Source: Vibrio sp. BS-M-Sm-2
GTDB lineage: Bacteria; Pseudomonadota; Gammaproteobacteria; Enterobacterales; Vibrionaceae
Reading direction: 5' to 3'
DNA length: 64,000 nt
Assembly (NCBI RefSeq): GCF_041504345.1
Contig: NZ_CP167894.1
Location: 496,001-560,000, forward strand
A model generated the notes under the pieces. The model had not been told where the DNA came from and did no database searches. It saw only the letters and a list, made by a program, of their open reading frames with translations. Made by a program: the position numbers and the translations under genes. Shown here piece by piece: positions 55,124 through 63,492 of this stretch. Position 1 is the first letter of the stretch. Each line of letters begins with the position of its first letter.

Positions 55124-55871
55124 GCCACTTTCCAGCTAGATTAAGATCCGTTTCACAGCCCGAGATCGTACATAGAACAATGCCACTCTCTTTTGAGTTT
55201 GCACTGATCACGAGCTCTCCTTGCGAACTCCAAACCGAGCTCTTGCCACACGTTTCCCAATCTCCCGTCATAGAGATATGGTTACTCAGTAATACTGGTA
55301 TACCGTGTTCCGACGCAATTCCAGATAAGATTTTAGAATCCGGATCAAAGCCATTCTCAGAGATTAAAGCGCTCGCTAAATAGATATCAGCATCTAGATG
55401 TTTAGCTCGTTGGGAGTGATCCGCCTCTATGAAGTCAGCACATATTGCTAGCGCGATTTGATGCCCATTCACATCAAATACATAATCAACATCGCCAGCG
55501 GAGCAGTATTCACCCTCACCATCATGCAGGTGCTGTTTAGAGTAGAACTCAACTCTGCCATCGGGAAAGCAAACAACGGCGCCTATGGTGGGATGGGATA
55601 AGCCAGGAACTCGCAAGGGACACCCAGCCACAACAATCATCTCACTTTGAACTGAAGCACGGGAGAGTTCTTCAAAATTTGATGGCTCAAGAGACAATGC
55701 AAGTTCTTCAGCCAAATCAAGCTCATAGCCAATCAGTGATAGCTCGGGGAAAACAACCACATCCGCATTGTACTTTGACGATTGCTCTACCATTTTTAGA
55801 TGTTGCTTAAGGTTTTCTCTCCAGTTGCCTCTTACGATAGGAATTTGGGCCAAACTGATAGTGACACTCAT
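55107..55871 (-). CDS. Carbon-nitrogen hydrolase (nitrilase superfamily)
   Basis: A 254-residue amidase-like enzyme with the full catalytic triad: E43 in VVFPELSLIGYE, K112 in FYSKQHLHDGEGEY and C144 in IALAICADFIEA. The start at 55871 (MSVTISLAQI) has GGAG nine bases upstream; upstream in-frame codons lack homology. The family hydrolyses amides, nitriles or carbamoyl groups; the substrate is unknown. It leads a two-gene operon with the nucleotidyltransferase-domain protein. Confidence 0.9.
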   Translation of the reverse strand: MSVTISLAQIPIVRGNWRENLKQHLKMVEQSSKYNADVVVFPELSLIGYELDLAEELALSLEPSNFEELSRASVQSEMIVVAGCPLRVPGLSHPTIGAVVCFPDGRVEFYSKQHLHDGEGEYCSAGDVDYVFDVNGHQIALAICADFIEADHSQRAKHLDADIYLASALISENGFDPDSKILSGIASEHGIPVLLSNHISMTGDWETCGKSSVWSSQGELVISANSKESGIVLCTISGCETDLNLAGKWHAESN

Positions 55872-55976
55872 TTCAAACTTCTCCAAAGAACAAAAATCGC
55901 TACAGAAATCTCTACATAGTTAAATGCGGTTTACGTTAAGGTGTTGTGGTTATAATTTGGCTTCAAACACTGCTAA

Positions 55977-56639
55977 TCAAAGCGACATTAACTCTCGCTT
56001 AATTTCATTGTCCAACTTTTCAATCGCGTAACGAAAAGCCACTCTTGGTATTGCGGCATGCTTAGCATTCAGATAACCAATAACCTGTTGAGGCTCTTTT
56101 TGACTGAGTACTTTAAGCATCCAACCATAGCCTTTCTGTACTAAGTCATGCTTATCTTCGAGCAATAGATCCGCCACGTGAAACGGATCCAACGCAGCGT
56201 AACGATTCTTATTGGTAGGATAAATTAAGACGACCGCAGCGGCCCTGCGTACAGCGAAATTCGAATGCTCGACCCATTTGGTTGTGAGATCGAACAAGTC
56301 ATTGTATTGAGACAGTAACTCCCCAAAAGCATGAGTACAAAAGTCGTCACAATCGTTCCAGTCTGTGACGAACTCTTTTAACCAACGCTCAAAAACAGGA
56401 AACGTGTCTCTTGAATATTGTTTTCTTACTCTAAAAGCCCAATCGTACGCGATAACTCCTAGCGCCCAGTCTCTTTGCTCCAATAATTGAGTACACAGAG
56501 ACAACACGCTAGAAATATCTTTGCCTTCAAGAGTCTTAAAAATCTGAGCAGAAATGGAACGAACCTGAGCTGTTTTGATACCCACTTTCGGATAACCCAC
56601 TTCTGAAAGATGCTGCTTTACCGTTTCGACCATACTCAC
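55977..56639 (-). CDS. AlkD-like DNA alkylation repair protein
   Basis: A 220-residue, all-helical HEAT-like repeat protein. 'HSNFAVRRAAAVVLIYPTN', 'DLVQKGYGWMLKVLSQKEPQ' and the final 'PRVAFRYAIEKLDNEIK' are the pattern of the AlkC/AlkD glycosylase family, which removes bulky or alkylated bases without flipping them. The GTG at 56639 lies nine bases after AAGGAG, while the ATG at 56633 is 15 bases away, so GTG is preferred. It is a single gene. Confidence 0.85.
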   Translation of the reverse strand: MSMVETVKQHLSEVGYPKVGIKTAQVRSISAQIFKTLEGKDISSVLSLCTQLLEQRDWALGVIAYDWAFRVRKQYSRDTFPVFERWLKEFVTDWNDCDDFCTHAFGELLSQYNDLFDLTTKWVEHSNFAVRRAAAVVLIYPTNKNRYAALDPFHVADLLLEDKHDLVQKGYGWMLKVLSQKEPQQVIGYLNAKHAAIPRVAFRYAIEKLDNEIKRELMSL

Positions 56640-56844
56640 TAAAACAAACTCCTTGTCTATCTAAATTCAATATTGAAGTGAGATATCCGGCTCTTAAGAT
56701 ATTTCTAGATTAAGTTTTATAAAATAAAGCCATGTAAATCACAACATTCATTATTGGTTAATAAAATCACCTCTGCAATATAGAAATTTCCTTTGGCAAT
56801 AGTCACTTATGGTGCATACTTGCCGCCTTCAAAAGAGGTGCATA

Positions 56845-57366
56845 ATGAAAAAGAACGGTTTTACAATTATTGAGCTTGTTGTCGTTATTGTGATTCTTGG
56901 AATAATCGCCGTTACGGCAGCGCCCAGATTCCTGAATGTGAGTACAGATTCGCATATTGCAGCCGTGAAAGGTACTGGCGCTGCTTTCAAAGCAGGTGTC
57001 GATCTTGCCTACTCAAAAAATTTGACCTTAAACGGTGGCGGTCCATCTACGAACATCCCTATCTATGATGACTCTGCCACTGGCCAGCTTGACTTCAATG
57101 AATGGGGATACCCAGTACAGCAATGGCCTTACGCAGAAGATTTTCCAAGGTTGGATAACCCGGAAGACTGTATTTCGGTATGGGGAGCTCTCCTGCTTGA
57201 TCCACCAAGCGTTTCTAGTTTCAACTCATCGACTGATACTGACTATATCGCTGAGTACATCCACGCCGACCAATGCCGTTATCATTATCGAGTCGTACCG
57301 GGGATATCTATTTACTACAACTCGATGAATGGCGATGTCACCGTGGATGACGAACCAGACAGCTAA
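56845..57366 (+). CDS. Type IV prepilin-like protein (MSHA-like minor pilin)
   Basis: A 173-residue prepilin: five-residue leader MKKNG, cleavage before F, then FTIIELVVVIVILGIIA with the conserved E5. The C-terminal globular part has two cysteines (PEDCISVW and ADQCRYHY) likely to form a disulfide loop. It resembles the MshB-type accessory pilins of Vibrio. GAGG precedes the ATG at 56845. No assembly, peptidase or other pilin gene is near, so it is an orphan that would depend on another type IV pilus system. Confidence 0.85.
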   Translation: MKKNGFTIIELVVVIVILGIIAVTAAPRFLNVSTDSHIAAVKGTGAAFKAGVDLAYSKNLTLNGGGPSTNIPIYDDSATGQLDFNEWGYPVQQWPYAEDFPRLDNPEDCISVWGALLLDPPSVSSFNSSTDTDYIAEYIHADQCRYHYRVVPGISIYYNSMNGDVTVDDEPDS

Positions 57367-57547
57367 GCTCTAGTTTAATACTCAACGTGTTGGTACACAC
57401 AAATAAACTTAGAGAATGCCAAGCATCAAGATTCAGCCATCCTAGAAATTAAGACAAGCACGTTTTGGCGAAAACCAGCGTGCTGTCTAACTCTCCAGAA
57501 GGTAAACGCCTAGCATTAGCTAAACATGCTTCTTGCTGGTAGCCACA

Positions 57548-58078
57548 TCATTCCCACTCAGTACTAAGAATCGCCAATACAACGGTATCCCACCACTTAT
57601 TTTTGAAGAATCGGTGCTCTTTAAAGCAAGCTTCTTGTCTCATCCCGAGTGACTTACACAATCTTATCGCCGCTAGATTCTCACCAATGGTTTCCGCATA
57701 AATTCGATGAACCCCTAACTCTGAAAACCCAAAACCAGCCAGAGCTTTGGCCGCTTCTATGGGTAGCCCTTTCCCCTGAATTTCTCTCGCAAAAGCGCAG
57801 CCCATTGAAGCTTGCTGGTTATCTTCAAGGCGTAAACACACGGTTCCGATAAACTTCCCTGACTCTTTTCTTTCAACAGCTAATTGATAGGACTGACGAG
57901 GATCTTCCTCAGCCTGTTCAACAAATAATTGGGTGAGTTGATGGTATTTACTAGGTTCACAATCAGTCTCATCATAGAAGCGCTGATATTTAGCGTCTTG
58001 AGACATGGTAACAAAGGCGATCTCATCTTGGAGTGTCATGTCTCGAAGAATCAGTCTGCTGGTTTCGAGTTTGAACAT
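57548..58078 (-). CDS. GNAT acetyltransferase, RimJ/RimL type
   Basis: A 176-residue N-acetyltransferase of the Acetyltransf_3 group: 'LETSRLILRDMTLQDEIAFV' at the N-terminus, acetyl-CoA-binding region around 'FAREIQGKGLPIEAAKALAG', and 'LGVHRIYAETIGENLAAIRL'. The ATG at 58078 has AAGGA six bases upstream. The substrate is not known; relatives acetylate ribosomal proteins or small amines. Confidence 0.88.
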   Translation of the reverse strand: MFKLETSRLILRDMTLQDEIAFVTMSQDAKYQRFYDETDCEPSKYHQLTQLFVEQAEEDPRQSYQLAVERKESGKFIGTVCLRLEDNQQASMGCAFAREIQGKGLPIEAAKALAGFGFSELGVHRIYAETIGENLAAIRLCKSLGMRQEACFKEHRFFKNKWWDTVVLAILSTEWE

Positions 58079-58118
58079 CAAAATTCCTTTTTCACGTTAA
58101 AACAAAACGAGTTGTCAC

Positions 58119-58523
58119 TTACTCGTATACTTTCCCATTATGCTTTAACCAACCATGAGCATGATGATTGCGAGGATCTTTGTGCGTCCAGTGCATTACG
58201 CCACCTTTCTTGTTCCATTCATATTCACCATAAAATTCAACTCGATCGCCCTTTGCCAGATCCTGAACACGAGGAGCTAAGTCAATATTATGTGCGACTA
58301 ACAATGTTTGTCCGCTATCAAGTCGTAAAATGAATTTCTGATGCCGAGAACCTTTATTATCATCTGGCAGTAATCGATACACCGTACCCGATCCGCGCAC
58401 CTGAACGTCGCTGTGGTGATTTTCGTAAGCTTGCTTAAGTCGCGTATCATTCGCTTGAACATGACTGATGCCGAAGCTAAGCAGCCCTAAAAGTAGAGCA
58501 CAAAATTGTTTCATTACCTTCAT
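58119..58523 (-). CDS. DUF3465 periplasmic protein
   Basis: A 134-residue protein with a signal peptide (about MKQFCALLLGLLSFGISHVQA) and a conserved small domain ('VQVRGSGTVYRLLPDDNKGS', 'HWTHKDPRNHHAHGWLKHNG'), assigned to DUF3465. The fold is probably an OB-like barrel. Histidines near the C-terminus could bind metal. Three in-frame ATGs occur at 58532, 58523 and 58514; GGGGA best fits the middle one. Function unknown. Confidence 0.8.
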   Translation of the reverse strand: MKVMKQFCALLLGLLSFGISHVQANDTRLKQAYENHHSDVQVRGSGTVYRLLPDDNKGSRHQKFILRLDSGQTLLVAHNIDLAPRVQDLAKGDRVEFYGEYEWNKKGGVMHWTHKDPRNHHAHGWLKHNGKVYE

Positions 58524-58581
58524 TTCTTTCATTCCCCATATCTGAGTATTGATTTGGGATACTGACTTGGCATCCCCTCTT

Positions 58582-58833
58582 TTAACGATGCTTGTACTGA
58601 GTTGGACAATAACCTCTCGACACTTCAGAGCTACGAAGTTTTACATGTTTTGTCGCACGACCTGCGACGCGAGCGCGCCACAATTTGAAGCTACCCAGCT
58701 TCATATGGCTACGCATAAAACGAATCACCTGTGATTCATTTAAACCAAATTGGTGTTCTATTGCCTCAAATGGCGTTCGGTCTTCCCACGCCATTTCAAT
58801 AATTCTTGATTCACTCTCTTTAGATAATTTCAT
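58582..58833 (-). CDS. DUF2805 / TIGR03643 small protein
   Basis: An 83-residue basic protein with the family pattern 'EMAWEDRTPFEAIEHQFGLN', 'SFKLWRARVAGRATKH' and the C-terminal 'RGYCPTQYKHR'. The first half looks like a helix-turn-helix, so nucleic-acid binding is plausible, but nothing is known of its role. AAAGGA lies upstream of the ATG. It is a single gene. Confidence 0.88.
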   Translation of the reverse strand: MKLSKESESRIIEMAWEDRTPFEAIEHQFGLNESQVIRFMRSHMKLGSFKLWRARVAGRATKHVKLRSSEVSRGYCPTQYKHR

Positions 58834-58946
58834 TGTCTACTCATCCTTTAAAATCTGAGTAGAAGTACGCTCACTCTCACTTTTTAGATCAGGGTGTTAC
58901 CACTGAATCGATAAGGAATCATCAAACAAAAAAAAGATATTTGTCG

Positions 58947-59468
58947 CTATCCTCTCTCCAGCCACTCGCTACGCAGCACCCCATACTTCACCGAGTCATA
59001 ATACTCGCCTTGGTAATATCGCACCTTTCTCAGCTTCGCCTCTTGCTGGAAACCTAGCTTCAAAGCAAGAGACATCATGCGCGGGTTACCTGACCAAGTA
59101 GTTAGCCCCACACGCTCAATCTGTTTGTTGTCGAATAGGTAAGTAATCCAGAGCGGAAGTGCCAATGCTGCGATCCCCTTCCCCCAATAATCAGAGTTAT
59201 AAATGACCACGCCAGCTTCGAGCCAACGTGTCTCTTCACACTCCCAGTAGCAACTCACGGTTCCAACAGGTACACCGTCGACAACCACCAGCTGTAGATC
59301 ATCGCCCTCGATCAGTCGTTTGAACGAATGCGCTTCAAAACTTTCTAATGACGGATGAGAATACGAAAAATAAGGGCCATTAAACTTCGTCCACTCATCG
59401 TTTGAGGTGACCAAAGCATAAATAGCGGCCAATTCACTTGGCATGGCGGGCCTAATAGTGACTTTCAT
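58947..59468 (-). CDS. GNAT acetyltransferase
   Basis: A 173-residue acetyltransferase of the GNAT fold with 'GVVIYNSDYWGKGIAALALP' as acetyl-CoA loop region and 'RVGLTTWSGNPRMMSLALKL' then GFQQEAKLRKVRYYQGEYYDSV, as in RimJ-like enzymes. GGAAAG precedes the ATG at 59468; the frame is open 13 codons further. A second, different GNAT gene lies 900 bases away. Substrate unknown. Confidence 0.88.
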   Translation of the reverse strand: MKVTIRPAMPSELAAIYALVTSNDEWTKFNGPYFSYSHPSLESFEAHSFKRLIEGDDLQLVVVDGVPVGTVSCYWECEETRWLEAGVVIYNSDYWGKGIAALALPLWITYLFDNKQIERVGLTTWSGNPRMMSLALKLGFQQEAKLRKVRYYQGEYYDSVKYGVLRSEWLERG

Positions 59469-59704
59469 ATACTTTCCAAACCTGATTAAAAGGGTTATCA
59501 ATCTCAACGATAACTATCATTAGGAGCCAATGTAAACCGTACAGTTCAAATCCCAGCCTAGAAATTGAATATAGTCCCTTTGACGTTTTAACAATCACTA
59601 CATCTAAGAACAAAACCAAATCATAAATGCCACAACTCAAGAATCATACGAATAACAATCGTTGTTAAATAATGGAATACTTTATTCATGCTATTCAGAA
59701 AACA

Positions 59705-59733
59705 AAAAGCTCGTCAAATAATGACGAGCTTTG
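59705..59733 (-). terminator. Terminator after the two-helix membrane protein gene
   Basis: An 11-bp stem AAAGCTCGTCA/TGACGAGCTTT with a five-base loop; T-rich on the minus strand. Confidence 0.85.
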
Positions 59734-59782
59734 TTTTCACAAGCGTAGTTAGAGTGATGCTATCTACATTACGAAAACTAGT

Positions 59783-60211
59783 TTACGAATAAACCTGGTC
59801 ACGTAACTCCAACTCAACGTTTTTCAAGACTTTGAATTCTTCGCGAGTACAACCACGAGCGACAGACACCCAATGATCGCCCGTTTCATCTGACCCTTTA
59901 AACTCTACACGCAACTCATATCTTCGCCATGAGATAAAGGCCAAAATAAAAGTCAGTGCAAGCATAGGCAAACCAAACTGAGGTACAAATGCCCAAGTAG
60001 CAGCGGAAAGCACCAAAGCCAATGAAACGATATTGATTGCGTTTTCTTTAAGGCCTAACTGACGAACTTCTAACTGTTTAATTTTCCGTACGCTATAAAC
60101 GTCCTTCTTAACTCGTAATTCACTGTCATTTACAAGAAAATCAGTCTCCTTATAAGACTTACGAAATCGCATTATATTCGCCAACCTATTGCGCTTATGG
60201 TTCTTATTCAT
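59783..60211 (-). CDS. Small membrane protein of unknown function
   Basis: A 142-residue protein with a basic N-terminus, two adjacent membrane segments (about 58-93, with a short turn) and a charged C-terminal part. The layout, with a short beta-like segment before and after the hairpin, recalls DUF6232-type proteins but is not a firm match. GGAG lies seven bases before the ATG. It is a single gene bounded by a terminator. Confidence 0.7.
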   Translation of the reverse strand: MNKNHKRNRLANIMRFRKSYKETDFLVNDSELRVKKDVYSVRKIKQLEVRQLGLKENAINIVSLALVLSAATWAFVPQFGLPMLALTFILAFISWRRYELRVEFKGSDETGDHWVSVARGCTREEFKVLKNVELELRDQVYS

Positions 60212-60691
60212 CGCTTTTCTCCATGTTATTAAAGGTTAGTAAAAGCTAATATAATCATGAAGTTATTAATGAACGGTGAATTTATAAATCAAGCCAATAT
60301 TAAAATCAAGCTTATATGGTTAATAACATTTATCATAATTAGAAGGGGCCTGAGCATTAGTGACACCCATGTAATGCTTCACCCGAACTACCGCTGAGTA
60401 TCAGATTAATGCACAGATGATATTAGCCTGCAAAACCTACAACTTTGTAAGCATATGTTTCACTCATAATTATACTGGTTGCTAAAACGCACAAAGCCGC
60501 TTGAAGCCACATCACAAAATCCTTGAAATTCAATAAGTAAACGTAAAAAAAACACCCCGTTCTATCACAATAAAACATACCTGAATAATACTAAACAACA
60601 CATTAACCATGACTATCTATTAAGCAATTGATCTCATAAATTGGAAGCTGTACCTTTGCTTTATGCATACGGTTACTCAAGGGAAATAATA
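60212..60691. other. Gene-free AT-rich region
   Basis: A 480-base divergent region between two small genes. It holds short A/T-rich direct repeats (for example ATCAAGCCAATATTAAAATC) and no recognisable gene, RNA, terminator or operator. Confidence 0.5.
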
Positions 60692-60883
60692 ATGGACAAG
60701 CTACTGACAAACGCAATGGAACAAAAACAACGCACAATTGTGACGAGCTTATTCGCAAGAAATGGATTTAAAATTGCGACAACAGATTTTGATGATGTGA
60801 CTTTTAAACGTGAAGATGTACTTGTTAATGTTCGCTTCGACCTATCTTCAAATGTTGAGTCAATCTCAGTAGTGAATAACTAA
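60692..60883 (+). CDS. Small conserved-type protein of 63 residues, function unknown
   Basis: The ATG at 60692 follows AAGGGA at eight bases, which is a good initiation site. The protein has no signal peptide or membrane segment and seems to form an alpha-beta unit ('LLTNAMEQKQRTIVTSLFAR' then 'VLVNVRFDLSSNVESISVVN'). It is isolated, with more than 250 bases free on each side. No family recognised; the good SD and codon pattern favour a real gene. Confidence 0.6.
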   Translation: MDKLLTNAMEQKQRTIVTSLFARNGFKIATTDFDDVTFKREDVLVNVRFDLSSNVESISVVNN

Positions 60884-61155
60884 ATATTAGATTCAATTAC
60901 TTAGATGGTGGGCTTAGATAATATAGCTCACCGTTTATTGATTAGAGATAAAAGCATGACTCTGCACTTCACCTGCTTCCGCCTTCTCGTGATAAGCGCT
61001 ACTTATTATTCATATTCAAACCACTAGTTAGCCAGTTGTAAACATCGCAAATACTATACCTCTATCAATGGAAAGTTATCGATAAGCCATCATTGAAAGA
61101 TAATGCTTGTCACATAGTTAGGATACTTTTTTCTAAAGTAGAGAGTAGTTTCAAA

Positions 61156-61896
61156 ATGAAAAGAACAGCTTTATTTGCCTCCTTAATAGCGGCGTTACTG
61201 ACCGGATGTAACAGCTCAAATGATTCTAATTCAGTTGATGGTTCAGCACCTCATAACCCTGAAAAACCGATCTTACCACCAGAAGGCGGCGATGGCTCTG
61301 CGGGCGATCAAACCAATCCTGATGAAGATACAGACTTAAATCCATCTAAAGACGCGTTAATAGTTGAAGCAGCCCAACGCTGGGGAACAAGTTACGACGA
61401 GATGTACAATGCGTGTCAACTTTGGAGCTGCAACCTTGCGGACATACAAGAAAGAATCATATTTACTATAGAGCGTGAAACACAATTATTAGAAGGCTCA
61501 GCTAAAGTGACCTTCATTCTTTCTCATAACACCGCTGACTTATGGCCTACTTACGTATTTTACAGTGATTTAATTGGAAATACCGAAATCGAAATTGAAC
61601 ACTCTTCATCAAGTTTTCATTACATAGATGACGATAAAATCGTAAGTGAAGGCTCTACACTATTGGGTTGGAAGACTGGATTTGGCAGTTGGGCCACTCA
61701 AAACCCACGAAATTGTATCGACGCTTATTGTGCCGAATTCAAGACCTCTTGGTTAGAAACCGGCACCTACTCAAGTGCTATGGCTGTATACCGAGAAAAT
61801 GGAGAAGTCATCAAGACTCAACGTGGCTACCTTAGCCAAGATGAGCTGAGAGCACTCTACCCTGTATTTAGTCCGACATTCCCTGGTCACTACTAA
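61156..61896 (+). CDS. Lipoprotein of unknown function
   Basis: A 246-residue protein with a lipoprotein signal ending LLTGC (C18), then a low-complexity acidic and Pro/Gly-rich linker, and a globular domain of about 180 residues. Two C-x4-C pairs (ACQLWSC and NCIDAYC) could form disulfides. The domain is rich in aromatic residues. The start at 61156 is chosen because the signal peptide begins there. No family is recognised. A strong hairpin follows. Confidence 0.78.
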   Translation: MKRTALFASLIAALLTGCNSSNDSNSVDGSAPHNPEKPILPPEGGDGSAGDQTNPDEDTDLNPSKDALIVEAAQRWGTSYDEMYNACQLWSCNLADIQERIIFTIERETQLLEGSAKVTFILSHNTADLWPTYVFYSDLIGNTEIEIEHSSSSFHYIDDDKIVSEGSTLLGWKTGFGSWATQNPRNCIDAYCAEFKTSWLETGTYSSAMAVYRENGEVIKTQRGYLSQDELRALYPVFSPTFPGHY

Positions 61897-61920
61897 CGTC
61901 AGTCTAAATATCATGAAAAG

Positions 61921-61955
61921 TGAACAAGGAGTATTGTTATGATACTCCTTGTTCA
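61921..61955 (+). terminator. Hairpin after the lipoprotein gene
   Basis: A 14-bp perfect stem TGAACAAGGAGTAT/ATACTCCTTGTTCA with a seven-base loop. Only a weak T-run follows. Confidence 0.7.
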
Positions 61956-62103
61956 TAAAATTCCGCACTAACAAGCCAATTAGATTCTGATAATTACTGA
62001 CTAATCAATCATTAGAACACCCTGTTTTGTCGCTGAATTCGCAATTCCATCAACTTGGCTTATATTTGTAGGTAACCTTTAAACAAAAATTGAAGTGGTG
62101 TTT

Positions 62104-62523
62104 ATGTTCCTAACTCGGTTGATTTATGTCAGTACGCTTTGCGAAAGTTGCGACGCCAAAGCTTTAGATGATATTTTGGATATTTCCCGTGACCACAATA
62201 AACAAAGCCATTTAACTGGGCTACTTAGTCATAATCAAAAGTATTTTCTTCAGTGTATAGAGGGGTCGAGAGATGCGGTCAATCATACCTACAACCATAT
62301 TCTCAATGACCATCGCCACAACAACGTGACAATTCTCTATTACAAAGAAATTGATAGCCGACAGTTTGGTGATTGGTCAATGGGTGATATTCCCCAATCT
62401 AGCTTGACTGAATTGTTGAACTTACAATTTTCGGCCTCTAACCAATTTAACCCATATGAAATGTCTGGGGAAAGCGCGTATCAAATGTTATTAGAGCTGA
62501 AGCAGAACCTGCCATCTGAGTAG
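62104..62523 (+). CDS. BLUF-domain blue-light photoreceptor
   Basis: A 139-residue single-domain BLUF protein that binds FAD. All key residues are present at the same numbers as in the cyanobacterial PixD: Y8 (RLIYVS), N32 (DHNK), Q50 (YFLQCIEG), W91 and M93 (GDWSMGD). About 40 C-terminal residues follow the core, so it must signal by protein contacts. The ATG at 62104 is preferred; two GTG codons lie just before it. Its neighbour on the other strand is the ToxR-like operon, with no shared promoter region. Confidence 0.92.
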   Translation: MFLTRLIYVSTLCESCDAKALDDILDISRDHNKQSHLTGLLSHNQKYFLQCIEGSRDAVNHTYNHILNDHRHNNVTILYYKEIDSRQFGDWSMGDIPQSSLTELLNLQFSASNQFNPYEMSGESAYQMLLELKQNLPSE

Positions 62524-62536
62524 AGTTTCAATTCAG

Positions 62537-62576
62537 TAAGCTTCTTTCAGTCTCGGTGCAGATTAAAAGAAGCTTA
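62537..62576. terminator. Hairpin between convergent BLUF gene and membrane-protein operon
   Basis: An 11-bp perfect stem TAAGCTTCTTT/AAAGAAGCTTA with an 18-base loop, suited to end both transcripts. Confidence 0.6.
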
Positions 62577-62605
62577 AAGTGATACCTGAAAATACCTTAA
62601 CACTA

Positions 62606-63052
62606 CTAAATCGATGATAACGGGCCAAAATAACCTGTCGCTTCCATTTTGTTTTTACGCATGCCTAACCTTGGATCCTCTTCGACTCTCTTAAGTATAA
62701 AATTTCGACCATCACTATGCTTTATCTTAAACACCACCAGTAGTTGATGAGATTTTAAGAATACATTTAGGTTATTAGGGTTTCCTTCAACTACTTGATT
62801 TTGTCTAACACCTAACATATATAGAGTGTCAAATAACGAGCCGTAGTAACCTGTCACTACTGATTGTGTTCTATCTTCGTACTCAGTCTGAAGTTTAAAC
62901 CTGCCGTGAGATCCTACCATTTTGATTTCGCGATCAGAAAATTGACTTGTTAATACAAAATCACTGAACAAAGCGTTAATCCAAGGAAGACTTAAAGGAG
63001 CTAATAAAAGCGCACAGATCAACAACTTCTTTTTCGTTGTAGTTAATCCCAT
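62606..63052 (-). CDS. Membrane-anchored protein, third gene of the ToxR-like operon
   Basis: A 148-residue protein with an N-terminal membrane segment (about 9-29, 'LLICALLLAPLSLPWINALF') and a beta-rich extracytoplasmic domain ending 'KMEATGYFGPLSSI'. The ATG overlaps the end of the preceding gene by 10 bases, with AAGGAAGG upstream inside it. Size and layout are like the next gene upstream; the two may be distant paralogues. No known family recognised. It probably works with the membrane regulator of the operon. Confidence 0.75.
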   Translation of the reverse strand: MGLTTTKKKLLICALLLAPLSLPWINALFSDFVLTSQFSDREIKMVGSHGRFKLQTEYEDRTQSVVTGYYGSLFDTLYMLGVRQNQVVEGNPNNLNVFLKSHQLLVVFKIKHSDGRNFILKRVEEDPRLGMRKNKMEATGYFGPLSSI

Positions 63053-63492
63053 ACCTTGAACCTTCCTTGAACGATGACACGATCAAATTTCTCTTCGACA
63101 TCATCTCTCTGCATTAATCCAATCATATGTTCGCCTTGTTGCTGAACCTTAATATGTGTCATACCTCGGAAGTAATTTTCCAGATCTAAAGCCACCACTT
63201 TTTGGGCAAACTCATGGTCCAAACCCGTTACGTAATCACCGGTGAGAGAAAAGAAATACAGAGAATCCCCTAACGCAGCATAAATTCCACGATGCACGCG
63301 ATAGACTTTCCCTTCATAACTATGAATAGTCTTATAAATACCCGATTTAGCATTTAAGATAATATCGTGTTCATCATCTTCAAAATGGGCGTAGCCAGAA
63401 AAGTAAGTACCTAAAGACAAGTACCATGGCACTAAAAATAGTACTACCATGAAAAGCCCGATTCGTAGACTCAGAGATTTAAGGCTAACCAC
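63043..63492 (-). CDS. Membrane-anchored protein, second gene of the ToxR-like operon
   Basis: A 149-residue protein starting at GTG with GGAGG five bases upstream, overlapping the regulator stop by eight bases. A membrane segment (about 9-29, 'RIGLFMVVLFLVPWYLSLGT') is followed by an extracytoplasmic beta-rich domain ('IYAALGDSLYFFSLTGDYVT'). A much longer open frame extends upstream but overlaps the regulator gene in another frame and is not used. The arrangement recalls ToxS or TcpH beside their ToxR-type partners, though no sequence likeness to them was seen. Confidence 0.72.
   Translation of the reverse strand: MVSLKSLSLRIGLFMVVLFLVPWYLSLGTYFSGYAHFEDDEHDIILNAKSGIYKTIHSYEGKVYRVHRGIYAALGDSLYFFSLTGDYVTGLDHEFAQKVVALDLENYFRGMTHIKVQQQGEHMIGLMQRDDVEEKFDRVIVQGRFKVWD

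Noticed and set aside
57456..57490. Hairpin with AGCACG/CGTGCT arms after the prepilin gene
   Set aside because: The inner part pairs poorly and no T-run follows; it may be a weak terminator but support is insufficient.
57929..58333. 134-codon plus-strand frame opposite the GNAT and DUF3465 genes
   Set aside because: It spans the gap between two well-supported minus-strand genes, has no SD and no recognisable domain. It is a shadow of the opposite strand.
59508..59523. Fur-like box (GATAACTATCATT) upstream of a GNAT gene
   Set aside because: Only part of the 19-base consensus is matched and the gene has no link to iron; too weak to report.
53285..60211. Integron cassette array
   Set aside because: Gene types resemble cassettes, but orientations differ, several genes have their own promoters and terminators, spacers are of uneven length, and no attC-like sites or integrase were seen.
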